Assembly: GCA_032027125.1 (NCBI GenBank)
Contig: JAVSMQ010000001.1
Span: forward strand, 718,160 to 782,159
Length of the DNA: 64,000 nucleotides
Reading direction: 5' to 3'
Origin: JANJTB01 sp032027125
Lineage (GTDB): Bacteria; Bacteroidota; Ignavibacteria; Kapaibacteriales; UBA2268
Part shown: positions 52,642 through 62,236 of the stretch, piece by piece
How the letters are laid out: the number at the start of each line of letters is the position of its first letter
Numbering within the stretch: position 1 is the stretch's first letter
Position numbers and translations under genes: made by a program
The notes under the pieces: generated by a model
Seen by the model: only the letters and a program-made list of their open reading frames with translations
What the model was told of the DNA's origin: nothing
The model's database searches: none

Positions 52642-53937
52642 CTAATCTTTTACTTCCCAGTAGAGTTCCTTTCTTAATTGTGACAACCATTGAGCATACG
52701 AAACTCTTTTTTTGTAATCAATAGTCATCATTTCAATTTCCTTGTAATCGTCAGTAAGATTAGCTTTATGTTCGGGTATAAGTTTCTTAATGTAAACAAT
52801 ATGATATGAAGGTTCGACAGGGTCATTTTTATACGAGACTGGGTCACTTATTCCGCCTTCTTTAAGTGAATCAATTAAACTTGTTACTGTTTCGGGCAAA
52901 TCCTTTACGGGTACTTTGCCTATAAATCCACCGAAACCTCTTGTTTCCTTATCTTCAGAAAACTCCTGAGCGAGTTTTTCGAATGATTCACCTGCTAAAG
53001 CACGTTTTTTTATATCTTTAAGCGCATTGACTGCATTATCTGTGTCATCACCTGATTGCCCTATCTTGAATAGAATATGCCTAGTATTAATGGCATCGGC
53101 TCTTTTTTCTAAAGTCTGAATTATATGAAATCCATAAGGAGTTTCCACAGGCATAGAAAGTTCTCCGGTCGAAAGACTGAATGCAGCTTTCTCAAATTCC
53201 GGAAAAAGCTTGCCTTTATCAAACCACCCGAGGTCACCGCCTGTATTAGCAGTTCCCGGGTCGGAACTGTACTTTTTGGCAAATTCGGCAAAGCTGCCGC
53301 CTTCAAGAATAGAATCTCTTACTTTACGTGCAATGTCATAAGTGATTTTTTTCTGATCTAAACTTGCTTTCACTTTCTTAACAATATGATACATCTCGAC
53401 TGATGGCGGAATTAGAGGTAATGAATCTGCATTTGACTTATAAAATTCATCAATTTCTTTTTGTGATACTTTTATATCAAGGAATTTTTTTTGAACAAGG
53501 TTTTGAACTAAAAGATTTTGCTTGATTTTTTCTCTTATATCATTTTTAATTCTTGTTATGGACATGCCATAAACCTGTTCAACCCTCTTTTCAGAGCCGA
53601 ATCTCTGAACTTCCGACTGCAGATGAACTTCCATCCGTTGATTTATTTCTTCTTCTGATACTATAATAGAATCAAGCTTTGCTTTGTTTACCATCAGAAG
53701 CTGGTCAATCATTCCTTCAAGTATTTTCTTTTTCAAGGATATATCGTTCAAATCCAGAGTTTTATCGTACTGAGCCATAAAATACAACTGACCATCAACA
53801 TCAGACTGCATGATAATCTCATCTCCGACAATGGCTGCAATTCTATCAAGACTTGAGCCTTCTTTTGTTTCCTGCTGAGCTTTTAAACCAATACAGTACA
53901 ACATAAAAATCAGAAATATTACAACTGACTTATTCAT
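52642..53937 (-). CDS. surA: SurA-like periplasmic peptidyl-prolyl isomerase
   Basis: Encodes 431 residues. A signal peptide (cleaved after LKAQ) precedes the SurA_N region (IAAIVGDEIIMQSDVDGQLY) and two parvulin PPIC domains (about 170-280 and 285-390). The first shows DPGTANTGGDLGWFDKG. SurA chaperones outer-membrane proteins in the periplasm. The next gene upstream encodes a larger relative and there is no gap between stop and start, so they are an operon. Confidence 0.88.
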   Translation of the reverse strand: MNKSVVIFLIFMLYCIGLKAQQETKEGSSLDRIAAIVGDEIIMQSDVDGQLYFMAQYDKTLDLNDISLKKKILEGMIDQLLMVNKAKLDSIIVSEEEINQRMEVHLQSEVQRFGSEKRVEQVYGMSITRIKNDIREKIKQNLLVQNLVQKKFLDIKVSQKEIDEFYKSNADSLPLIPPSVEMYHIVKKVKASLDQKKITYDIARKVRDSILEGGSFAEFAKKYSSDPGTANTGGDLGWFDKGKLFPEFEKAAFSLSTGELSMPVETPYGFHIIQTLEKRADAINTRHILFKIGQSGDDTDNAVNALKDIKKRALAGESFEKLAQEFSEDKETRGFGGFIGKVPVKDLPETVTSLIDSLKEGGISDPVSYKNDPVEPSYHIVYIKKLIPEHKANLTDDYKEIEMMTIDYKKRVSYAQWLSQLRKELYWEVKD

Positions 53938-55968
53938 TTAATTATTCTCGCTAATTAGCTTATTGATTTCTTTATCATTAATTTTCACCGGATTTTTCTT
54001 TCTGATTGAATCAAGCCATTTTTTTGAAAGCTTACTTTGGAGAATTTCCTGATATTGCGGAGAAAAATCAGGAATAGCTTCTTCAAATGTTTTCATTCTC
54101 GGCGGGAAATATCCATTTACTCTGATTATTGAAAATCCGGGTTCGTTGACATAAGGTTTAAGAATTTGTCCGGGTTTGGCATTTTCATCTCTTGCATGAC
54201 GAGCCATTGCACTTGTCTTAACACTTAATTTACCCCAGTTTCCGTTTTTCTCTCTGTAACCGGAGCGCTGAGTATCTTTAGCTGCAATTTCATCGAAACT
54301 GCCGTCGTTGAGAAGTTTGTTATAGACAGAATCCGCAGTATTTTTGTCAAGAAAATATATTTCCGATATATCATAAGTATCATCAGTCATATATTTTGTT
54401 TTTGTTGAGTCATAATATGTTTTCGCAAGCATTGTATCAAATTTCATTTTATCCCATACTTCCATAGCTTCAACTTTGAAAAGTAAAATCCCGTCACGGA
54501 ATTCTTTCATAAGTGATTCAAAATCGGGATATTCTTTTTCAAGATTTTTTGCAACTTCAGCAAACACAATAGGTTCGACGATTGAATTAACAGCCGCACG
54601 AATACCATTAGGACTTAGCGGTACACCATGCATCTTAGGGTCATTTTTGAATTTATCAACCAGCTCGCTGACAGGAACTTTCTTGCCCATAATTTCATAT
54701 ATGACACTGTTTTTAACTTTTTCTGTAACATTTTTATCCCAGTCCGGAGCGACATTAGTGCCATTTGTATCAAGCTGGGATGCAAATTGGTACAAAACAT
54801 CATCAAGAATTCTGAAATTATAACGTTTCTTCAATGAATCAAGAAGTTCTGTCTGGTCCGGTTTAAAATAAAGTCTTTTATATATCTTTCTCAATTCTTC
54901 GTATTCGGATTTCAAATCGGGTTGTTTTGATGATTCACGTTTTAAGATATGGAAGCCGAAATTTGTGGGAACAACACCTGAAATCTCGCCGTCCTTCAGT
55001 GCATATAAAGAACTTTCAAATTCAGCAACAAGAGGAAATGCACTTGATTCCATTCCTGTAGAACGTGAATAGAAACCGCCTAAATCTCCGCCGTTTCCTG
55101 CAGTTGCTGCATCATCAGAAACTTCTTTTGCTAATTTATCGAAATCAGCACCATTTCGAATAAGTTTCAGTACACTGTCTGCCATTTGGTATGCTCTGGC
55201 ACTGTCGCGTGTTTCATTTTTTGCTATAAGGATATGTCTTGCTCTTACAAGCTCTCTATCCCTAACTTCTAAAACCTTAATCAAAAAATAGCCGTAAGAA
55301 GTTTTTACGATGTGGGGATAAACTTCCCCTGCTTTAGTATTTTGAATTGCAATTTCGATTGGTCTCTGGACTTTTCCGGATGTAATGAAATTGGGAATTA
55401 CTCCGCCTTTCTTTCCGGTTTCGTAATCTTCAGACGTTCTTGAGGCAACCTCTTCAAATAACATTCCGTCTTTCAACATGATTTGAGCATCCCTAATCTT
55501 GTTATAAGCTGAGGTAGTATCAATCATATCGGCATTTTGCTTGATACTTGCAAGAATTATGGCTACCTTATACTCTTTCTTTCTCATTTCGAGGAATTTA
55601 TTGACATTTGGCTCGGTTAATACCTTATCATAATAAAATGACTCGGCAAGTATTTTTCTGTTTTGTTCAATTTCAGATATAACTGAACTGTCTTTCAGGA
55701 ATCCCCTGTCAATAGCGTCTGTAACTTTTAGTCTGAAATTAATGTATAGATTTACAAAATCAAGTATGCTGTCTTTCGACATTTTAAACAAATTATCATT
55801 GCTGCGGCTCATGTTTTTTTTGAAAGCCCTCTCAAGCTCGGCTGCCGTAATTTTATTTTTTCCTATTTCCGCAACCACTCTTTCAGCATATTTAGAATCT
55901 TTTTGTGCATAGGTTTCTGAATTTAAACCTACTATAAGCAACGCAATAAACAAAGCAAAGTACTTCAT
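53938..55968 (-). CDS. Large SurA/PpiD-like isomerase with three PPIC modules
   Basis: Encodes 676 residues from the ATG at 55968 (signal peptide MKYFALFIALLIVGLNS). Domains: a SurA_N-like helical region, PPIC modules around 140-240 and 250-350 (ARHILIAKNETRDSARAY, DAATAGNGGDLGGFYS), a long middle region, and a diverged third module (about 560-640, EKNGNWGKLSV). It is exported; a role in folding outer-membrane proteins is expected from the family. It is cotranscribed with the SurA-like gene. Confidence 0.8.
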   Translation of the reverse strand: MKYFALFIALLIVGLNSETYAQKDSKYAERVVAEIGKNKITAAELERAFKKNMSRSNDNLFKMSKDSILDFVNLYINFRLKVTDAIDRGFLKDSSVISEIEQNRKILAESFYYDKVLTEPNVNKFLEMRKKEYKVAIILASIKQNADMIDTTSAYNKIRDAQIMLKDGMLFEEVASRTSEDYETGKKGGVIPNFITSGKVQRPIEIAIQNTKAGEVYPHIVKTSYGYFLIKVLEVRDRELVRARHILIAKNETRDSARAYQMADSVLKLIRNGADFDKLAKEVSDDAATAGNGGDLGGFYSRSTGMESSAFPLVAEFESSLYALKDGEISGVVPTNFGFHILKRESSKQPDLKSEYEELRKIYKRLYFKPDQTELLDSLKKRYNFRILDDVLYQFASQLDTNGTNVAPDWDKNVTEKVKNSVIYEIMGKKVPVSELVDKFKNDPKMHGVPLSPNGIRAAVNSIVEPIVFAEVAKNLEKEYPDFESLMKEFRDGILLFKVEAMEVWDKMKFDTMLAKTYYDSTKTKYMTDDTYDISEIYFLDKNTADSVYNKLLNDGSFDEIAAKDTQRSGYREKNGNWGKLSVKTSAMARHARDENAKPGQILKPYVNEPGFSIIRVNGYFPPRMKTFEEAIPDFSPQYQEILQSKLSKKWLDSIRKKNPVKINDKEINKLISENN

Positions 55969-56082
55969 CGTATGAGATTTTCCTTTATAATACATATTTC
56001 CACACATTTAAAAAACAATATGACATATTTTTGAAAAAGTTATTTTCCTTAATATGTTAGTGACGATTTAAAACAGATTTTG

Positions 56083-57450
56083 TTAAGTAGTAAATTTATC
56101 AGAACAATCGCAAATATTACCTGCACCGATTGTAATAAATAAATCACCTGATTTCAGATACCCGCTTGCAAACTCATCAACTCCCGCCAAAGTCGGTATA
56201 TAATAGACTTCACACCCGGAATTTTTTACCATTTCATCATAAATCATTTTTCCTGTAATCCCGTATATTGGTTTTTCACGGGAAGGATAAATTTCAGTTA
56301 CAATTACAGTATCGGCATCATTGAACGATTCGGCAAATTCCTTCCAAAGAGCCTGTGTACGTGTAAATGTATGCGGCTGAAATGCAGCAACAATACGTCT
56401 TTCAGACCAGCCGTTTCTTGCTGCCGAAAGAGTTGCCTTGATTTCTGTCGGGTGATGGGCATAATCATCTACCACAAGTACACCTCCGAACTCGCCCTTA
56501 ACATCAAATCTTCGATACACACCATTGAATTCATTAAGTGATGATTGAATCAAATCAAAACTTATGTTCATTTTTCTTGCAACGGCAATAGCTCCGAGTG
56601 CATTTTTCAGATTATGAAGACCCGGAATATTCAAGGATATATTTCCGAGCAGACTGCCGGATTCATAGACATCAGCAGTAATTTTTCCTGAATCGGTTTT
56701 GATATTTTGTGCCGAATAGTCTGCTTCATCCAAAATTCCGAATGTTACAATCTGCTTGTTAATCCTTCCTATTATTTCACGGGAACCGGCATCATCAATC
56801 CCTACTACAACAAGTCCATAGAAAGGTACTTTATTTGCAAACTCGGCAAAAGTATCTTTTATATCATCGAAATCCCGGTAAATATCAAGATGCTCAGGTT
56901 CGACATTGTTAATTACTGCAATTGTAGGGAATAGCTGCAAAAAAGACCTGTCATATTCATCAGCTTCAACGACAGTCCATTTTCCGTTTCCAAGTCTTGC
57001 ATTAGTTCCGCCGAAATCTGCAAGTCTTCCTCCAACGATAACTGTCGGGTCAACACCAGCTTTAATCAGTATTAAACCTATCATTGAGGTAGTTGTTGTT
57101 TTGCCGTGTGTACCGCCAATTGCCAGACAATAATTAAGTCTGGCGACTTCAGCCAGCATTTCGGCACGTCTGATTATCGGAATTCCTGTTTCGAGAGCAT
57201 ACATTGTTTCCGGATTTTCCTGAGGACTTACAGCACTCGAATATACAACCACCTGAGCTTTATCTATATTTTCTTTTTTATGACCGATTAATATTTTAGC
57301 ACCGATTTTTTCCAGATATTTAGTATTTTGTGAGGATGAAATATCAGAACCGCTGACTTCAAATCCCTGATGGATAAGTATTTCGGCTATAGCACTCATG
57401 CCTATGCCGCCTATTCCCACAAAATGAATTCTTTTGACACTTTTGAACAT
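56083..57450 (-). CDS. murC: UDP-N-acetylmuramate--L-alanine ligase
   Basis: Encodes 455 residues. MurC adds L-alanine to UDP-MurNAc in cytoplasmic peptidoglycan synthesis. The N-terminal UDP-binding GIGGIGMSAIAEIL, the ATP-binding GGTHGKTTTTSMIG and the Mur-ligase VEADEYDRSF and DDYAHHPTEI motifs are all present. No other dcw-cluster gene adjoins it in the window. Confidence 0.96.
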   Translation of the reverse strand: MFKSVKRIHFVGIGGIGMSAIAEILIHQGFEVSGSDISSSQNTKYLEKIGAKILIGHKKENIDKAQVVVYSSAVSPQENPETMYALETGIPIIRRAEMLAEVARLNYCLAIGGTHGKTTTTSMIGLILIKAGVDPTVIVGGRLADFGGTNARLGNGKWTVVEADEYDRSFLQLFPTIAVINNVEPEHLDIYRDFDDIKDTFAEFANKVPFYGLVVVGIDDAGSREIIGRINKQIVTFGILDEADYSAQNIKTDSGKITADVYESGSLLGNISLNIPGLHNLKNALGAIAVARKMNISFDLIQSSLNEFNGVYRRFDVKGEFGGVLVVDDYAHHPTEIKATLSAARNGWSERRIVAAFQPHTFTRTQALWKEFAESFNDADTVIVTEIYPSREKPIYGITGKMIYDEMVKNSGCEVYYIPTLAGVDEFASGYLKSGDLFITIGAGNICDCSDKFTT

Positions 57451-57468
57451 TTTAAAATTTATCCCGAA

Positions 57469-58317
57469 TTATTCTTTCTTGTTTAATATTTTTTCCAATT
57501 CTTTTTTCAGGTCAGTATCCTGCTCCAGTTCAATTTTTCCCATTAATGAATCATCACTGTTAATAACAAGTACTGTTGAAGCCGGGTCAGTAGTAAATTG
57601 ATTGATTCCGGTGCCGGTATTCATAGAAAAATCAATTCTTAAGGTTTCTTCTTCATCAAAGTATAATTTTATTAATTCCAAATCACCTTTTACATAAGTC
57701 ATCATTGCAGAGGGAATAAATTTTTCATTGATATAAGTCATCAACTTCTCATTTTTCAGTTTTTCATTGATACTGATATTTTGAAAATAGTTGTTTGTTA
57801 CAAATACCAGTAATTTTTTCCCTGTAATGACCGCATTGGATTTTGCAACCTCGAAATCATCAAATTTAAAATAATTATATTTCAATAATTCTTTTGCAAA
57901 TTCACGAAAAACGCCGGCAGACCATGAGTTATCCAAAAAAGCGATTCCTCTGCCGTATTTATCAAGTACAATCGAATAATTGCCGTTGCCGACAAGGTAT
58001 TTTGATTTCGCCGATTCGGCATCCGCTTTATTATCAAGATTAATACCCGCAGGAATAAAATTATCATAAATGAATTTGACAACAGTATCATTTGAATATA
58101 TTGCCTTATTGGCGATTTTATTTTTTGATGCCAATTTCTGATACGGATAAAGCAAAACAGGTTTATTCTGAGTAACTGACTGCTCCAAAGCTTTATTGAG
58201 TGTCAGCCATTTAACATCACCCGGCTGTGGGAAAAAGTACATTATTATTGCCGAAATCAGGATAATCCCGAAAGCAATTGACAGATAGCGTGCGTATTGG
58301 TTTGTATTTTGCTGCAT
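57469..58317 (-). CDS. Membrane-anchored double thioredoxin-fold relic
   Basis: Encodes 282 residues from the ATG at 58317. One transmembrane helix (about 12-28) is followed by two thioredoxin-like segments: NKPVLLYPYQKLASKNKIANKAIYSNDTVVKFIYDNFIPAGINLD and KKLLVFVTNNYFQNISINEKLKNEKLMTYINEKFIPSAMM. The CxxC expected after the first strand is replaced by KLAS-type residues in both, so redox catalysis is unlikely. It faces the periplasm or is a membrane scaffold. It follows the ABC permease by 2 nt. Confidence 0.5.
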   Translation of the reverse strand: MQQNTNQYARYLSIAFGIILISAIIMYFFPQPGDVKWLTLNKALEQSVTQNKPVLLYPYQKLASKNKIANKAIYSNDTVVKFIYDNFIPAGINLDNKADAESAKSKYLVGNGNYSIVLDKYGRGIAFLDNSWSAGVFREFAKELLKYNYFKFDDFEVAKSNAVITGKKLLVFVTNNYFQNISINEKLKNEKLMTYINEKFIPSAMMTYVKGDLELIKLYFDEEETLRIDFSMNTGTGINQFTTDPASTVLVINSDDSLMGKIELEQDTDLKKELEKILNKKE

Positions 58318-58319
58318 AA

Positions 58320-59102
58320 TCAATCCGTATTGACGTCAATTTTGACATAATTTATATGAAACAATCCTGCTGTTATGAAGAATGTCAGAGCAGCAAATCC
58401 CCACAGCAGAAATTCAGTCGGAAAAACACCTGAGCCGCCTGCAACAATCGCTGCTTCACTAAAACCTGAAGGAAAGAAAAATTCGGTTATTATATTACCT
58501 GTAACAGATGATGAGAGCCACATCGAAAGAATTCCCTTCAATACAACATTATCCAAAAACATCCAGCCCGCAAGGAAAAATATATTTAGAAATCCATTCA
58601 TAAAGCATGACAGCCAAACAGCAATCGAAACAAATAAAGCACTTTCGAGAATGAAATATATAAAGACCTGAATGATTGACAAAATTCCGCCTGTAAATTC
58701 TGCTCCTGTTGTAATACCGAATACTAACAGCGGAATCACTCCGATTAATAACATTACAACAAAAACTGAAGCGGTTGATGATAATATTTTGGATATGAGC
58801 AAATCCTGACGAGTGACCGCATGTGTCATCACAGTTCTGAACCAATGACTCTTTACTTCATTGGAAATTATCCCGGCAGTAAAAAACAAGGCTGCAAAAG
58901 GAACAATTATTTTCCAGATATTAAGTAAATATTCTGTAAACTGCAATGCCGGTATTTTTGTTTCACCGAGCAAATTAAACCATGCCGGAACAGCCGATAA
59001 AATACATGAAATAATGCAAAAAGCAGCTATAGTGATTAGCTTGCCTTTCCCCCATGTTTTGATAAAATCAACTTTTGTGAGAATAAATAATTTGCTGTTC
59101 AA
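58320..59102 (-). CDS. ABC-2 permease subunit
   Basis: Encodes 260 residues with six predicted transmembrane helices (about 20-40, 55-80, 105-130, 140-165, 175-190, 235-250). The start is a TTG at 59102, supported by AAAGGAGG at 59108-59115 and by a TTGA overlap with the stop of the upstream ATPase gene. It forms an exporter with that ATPase. No substrate can be named. Confidence 0.75.
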   Translation of the reverse strand: MNSKLFILTKVDFIKTWGKGKLITIAAFCIISCILSAVPAWFNLLGETKIPALQFTEYLLNIWKIIVPFAALFFTAGIISNEVKSHWFRTVMTHAVTRQDLLISKILSSTASVFVVMLLIGVIPLLVFGITTGAEFTGGILSIIQVFIYFILESALFVSIAVWLSCFMNGFLNIFFLAGWMFLDNVVLKGILSMWLSSSVTGNIITEFFFPSGFSEAAIVAGGSGVFPTEFLLWGFAALTFFITAGLFHINYVKIDVNTD

Positions 59103-59833
59103 AGGAACCTCCTTTCACTTTCGTACTTTCTGAAAGCTTCTTCAAGGAAACCCGGCTCGGTTTCGGCTACCAACAAATCTGAAATGATTTTACCGGAATC
59201 AATAAATATTACTCTGTCGCATATTTTTTCAACTTCTGTCAGATGATGCGAACTAAATAGTATAGTTGCACCGTTTTGTTTGTATTTCTTAATAAAATCT
59301 CTTAACTCAAATACAGACGGAGGGTCTAAAGCAGCAGTTGGTTCGTCAAGTACAATCAATTCCGGCTGATTCAGAAATGCCAGAACAAGTTCGACTTTTT
59401 GCCGCATCCCTTTTGATAATGCACCTAACTTTTTATCATAAGCATCCATCAGACTGAATTCTGTAAGAAGCTGAGTTATCCTGCTTTCGATGTCATTAAT
59501 TCCGTATAATACAGAATGAAATTTCAGATAACTGCCGACTGTAAATGAATTACTCCTGTACTGCAAATCTGACTGATAACCTATTCGGTCCCGGACTTCA
59601 AGGTCGAGAGTTGATTTACCATTAAATTCTATGCTGCCGGAGTCTGCATTTTCAAAACCCATCAGAATTCTGATAAGAGTAGTCTTACCTGCCCCGTTAG
59701 GACCGATAAGACCTGTAATTTCCGAGTCATGGAGCGAGAAACTGACTTCCGAAAGTGCATTAGTCTCGCTCTTTTTTCCTTTTCCATAAATTTTGGAAAC
59801 ATTATTTATATTTAATTGGTTGCTTTGTTTCAT
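59099..59833 (-). CDS. ABC exporter ATPase
   Basis: Encodes 244 residues from the ATG at 59833; longer in-frame starts would lie inside the nitrilase gene. Walker A is GPNGAGKTTLIRIL, signature LSKGMRQKVELVLAF and Walker B ELIVLDEPTAALDP. It drives the ABC-2 permease encoded next, in the same operon as the thioredoxin-like gene. It starts 4 nt after the nitrilase gene. Confidence 0.88.
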   Translation of the reverse strand: MKQSNQLNINNVSKIYGKGKKSETNALSEVSFSLHDSEITGLIGPNGAGKTTLIRILMGFENADSGSIEFNGKSTLDLEVRDRIGYQSDLQYRSNSFTVGSYLKFHSVLYGINDIESRITQLLTEFSLMDAYDKKLGALSKGMRQKVELVLAFLNQPELIVLDEPTAALDPPSVFELRDFIKKYKQNGATILFSSHHLTEVEKICDRVIFIDSGKIISDLLVAETEPGFLEEAFRKYESERRFL

Positions 59834-59837
59834 AATG

Positions 59838-60629
59838 TTATATGTAAAACTCCTTTCTTCTGTCTGCAAATATATCATTAAATTCATTAAAAGATTTTTT
59901 TCGTGTCTCAGCCGGAAAAATCTCAGCTTCAATCACTTCCTCATCATTCGGCGATGCTTTTGCAAGGTCAGTTCCGTTGTAACCGTGTATAACAGAGCCT
60001 CCGTTAAATTTCAGTTCCGAATTATTACGGTTTTCAATACCTGTTCTGTTTGCTACAGCCACATAAACTTTATTTTCCAATGCCCGTGCAGGAGTAGCAA
60101 TATGCCAGACAGTAGTTACGAGATTTGAAGGACAGAGTATAATATCGGCACCTTTCAAAGCCAGAGTGCGGCTTGCTTCGGGAAATCTCCAGTCATAGCA
60201 AATCATGGGACCGATATTTACATCGAAATCAGGATAATTAACAACAAAAAATCCTTTTTCCGATTCATCAAAAACAAATCTCTCACGATAAAAAAGGTGT
60301 ACTTTGTGATAGGTTGTTGAATATTTTTTGTCAGGGAAAATCAGTGCTGCTGAGTTGTATAATTTACCGGATACTTTTTCGGCGAATCCGGTACATATAA
60401 TTTTATTTAAATCCGAAGATATTTCCTGCAAAATTTTGGTTGTACCTTTTCCAAATTCTTCGGACATTGAAAATGCTTCGTTTCTATCCCTGAAATCATA
60501 ACCCGAAAATGATAATTCAGGAAAAAGGAGGAGCTGGCTGTCAATAGACTGGCAATACGAAATGATTTTTTTTGAATTTGCATCCAAATCCCCGAATTGA
60601 GGCTTAAATTGTATTACAGAAATTTTCAT
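59838..60629 (-). CDS. Carbon-nitrogen hydrolase (nitrilase superfamily)
   Basis: Encodes 263 residues. The Glu-Lys-Cys triad is readable: LFPELSFSGY (Glu), TYHKVHLF (Lys) and MICYDWRFPE (Cys). The fold hydrolyses C-N bonds in amides; the branch (omega-amidase, NIT2-like, or N-carbamoyl amidase) is not decided by the sequence. It is the first gene of the ABC-exporter operon. Confidence 0.88.
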   Translation of the reverse strand: MKISVIQFKPQFGDLDANSKKIISYCQSIDSQLLLFPELSFSGYDFRDRNEAFSMSEEFGKGTTKILQEISSDLNKIICTGFAEKVSGKLYNSAALIFPDKKYSTTYHKVHLFYRERFVFDESEKGFFVVNYPDFDVNIGPMICYDWRFPEASRTLALKGADIILCPSNLVTTVWHIATPARALENKVYVAVANRTGIENRNNSELKFNGGSVIHGYNGTDLAKASPNDEEVIEAEIFPAETRKKSFNEFNDIFADRRKEFYI

Positions 60630-60882
60630 TCTTTTGTAAAATGTCCTTAATTGTATAAAGCAAAAATCATAAAAAAATATGATTAATTAAAATAAAATGA
60701 TATAAATGTATCAAAATTTGGGGAAATATTTTTCATTGGAAATATTTTGAGCCTTTAAAATTACATAACTTCTGACATATAACTAAAAATCATTTCGCAA
60801 AATAAAGTCAAAAACGCAACGTGACGAGAAACAATCCCCAACTCCAGAGGAGTTGAATTATGGTAACAAGAATACATCCCAA

Positions 60883-61003
60883 AGAACATGACTACCTCGT
60901 AGAGGTTGAATTATGGTAAAAATGATATAATCTCTAAGAGATAACAATCAATAGGCATTGTACATGTTACCACAATTCAATCTCTACGAGATAATTATGT
61001 TCC
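60883..61003. repeat. Long palindromic repeat (hairpin-forming)
   Basis: The arm 60883-60924 and the inverted arm 60963-61003 share about 80% identity (cores CTCGTAGAGGTTGAATT and AATTCAATCTCTACGAG). A third related motif, GAGGAGTTGAATTATGGTAA, lies at 60847-60866. The element sits at the left of the 1.1-kb noncoding stretch 60630-61757. Confidence 0.55.
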
Positions 61004-61154
61004 ATCTCCTTTTGGAGTGCCCTGTTTGTAGAATAACAATCCCTCACTAAACTGATTAAGTTCATTGTTTTGTGTTTTTTTATTGCAGTTTTTGCTGCGT
61101 TTGGGTGAATTTAAATCAAAAGATAAAGGAAAGATGTCTTTAGAAATGAAATAT

Positions 61155-61450
61155 CTTCAATTTCAGTATGATTTCCTTCAATTTTAAATCAAATATCTTC
61201 AATTAATTTTTCAAATCTTCAATTGTTTTTTAAATATCTTCAATTAATTTCTAAAATCTTCAATTATTTATCAAATATCTTTAATTTATTTTCTTAAATC
61301 TTCAATTATTTTTCATAATACTTTTATTATTTTTTCATTATATTCAATATATTTAAAATTTAATTGAGGGAATTGAATATTTAATTGAAGTATTTAAATT
61401 TTATATTCAGATTATTTAAATTAATTCAGGATATAGAATTTTATATTGAA
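61155..61450. repeat. Phased ATCTTCAATT repeat, 20-21 bp period, with inverted right half
   Basis: CTTCAA or close variants begin at 61155, 61176, 61197, 61217, 61238, 61258, 61279 and 61300, that is 21, 21, 20, 21, 20, 21, 21 bp apart. The reverse form (ATTGAAG or TTGA) follows at 61364, 61385 and 61446. Each unit has an A/T tract in constant helical phase, as in intrinsically curved DNA. No start codon or open frame covers it. It fills the centre of the noncoding gap 60630-61757. Confidence 0.6.
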
Positions 61451-61641
61451 GATATTTTAATATTAATTCTAGAAATTTGAATTGAAATTTAAGTTTCTTC
61501 TTAAGTAATTTAATCATTTTGAAAAAATATTGAAGAAATTTTAGAAATAACTAATTCCTCACCGGCAAAGAAGAAATTTTGTAAAATTCATATTAATACT
61601 CTTATTGGCTAAGAAATGGCAGTAATACAAACAAATCAAGA

Positions 61642-61698
61642 AAATCCCCCTGCATCACTTTTGATAAATGGGGATATCACGGAGTGACAGGGGGATTT
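61642..61698. repeat. Palindromic element next to truncated rhuM
   Basis: AAATCCCCCTG (61642-61652) and CAGGGGGATTT (61688-61698) are inverted copies. The element lies 60 bp from the end of the truncated RhuM gene. Related to the repeat at 32210-32275. Confidence 0.45.
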
Positions 61699-61757
61699 GA
61701 CTTGTAATTAATCATCCAGAGCTGTTAATTAATTAATACATGGACTCTTCACTTCGC

Positions 61758-62105
61758 TCAGTGAGACAATTCTTGGAGTTTTGTTTTTAAAATAACAGAA
61801 TGAAACAGCCTTGTTCCACGGGGAGATTTTACACGATAACCAACTGAAATCGCAACATCCAGATTGTAAAGTTTGTTAGGTTTATCAGAAAAAGGAAAGT
61901 GCATTTTTTGCACATTGCTATTCTCAGATAATTCACCTTCTTTAAAGATATTGTTTATGTGCCTGGTAATCACAGTTCTGTCTTTTACAAACAAATGTGC
62001 CATTTGGTCTTGAGTTAGCCAAACAGTATCGCCCTGCATTTTTACTTCAATTTGAGTTTGGTTATCTTCTGTCTGATAAATAATTATTTCACCCTTACTC
62101 TTCAT
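61758..62105 (-). pseudogene. rhuM: Truncated RhuM-family gene
   Basis: The 115 codons encode the N-terminal third of RhuM (GEIIIYQTEDNQTQIEVKMQGDTVWLTQDQMAHLF, NIFKEGELSENSNVQ, LDVAISVGYRVKSPRGT), which normally continues with a further 200 or so residues. Here the family pattern stops at RGT and is followed by 20 unrelated codons before the stop, next to palindromic repeats. RhuM genes are often near restriction-modification loci. The rest of the gene has been lost. Confidence 0.65.
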
Positions 62106-62236
62106 CTCTCTAACCTCTCCACTTCTAAGTTCATATATTCTACTTGTTTCATTGAAAACTTAGGCTGTATTTCTTTAATCTCTACATCTGTCAGATGCAC
62201 AGATTGCTTCTCGTAAAAACATAAAATTCCCAATCT

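Noticed and set aside
61155..61320. Phased repeats considered as a CRISPR array
   Set aside because: Units are 20-21 bp with no unique spacers of 30-40 bp, the repeats are degenerate and no cas gene is near.
62102..62236. 44 sense codons in frame directly after the lnt stop codon, overlapping the RhuM start
   Set aside because: No start codon at its head, no recognisable motif; an open frame of this length is unsurprising in this sequence.
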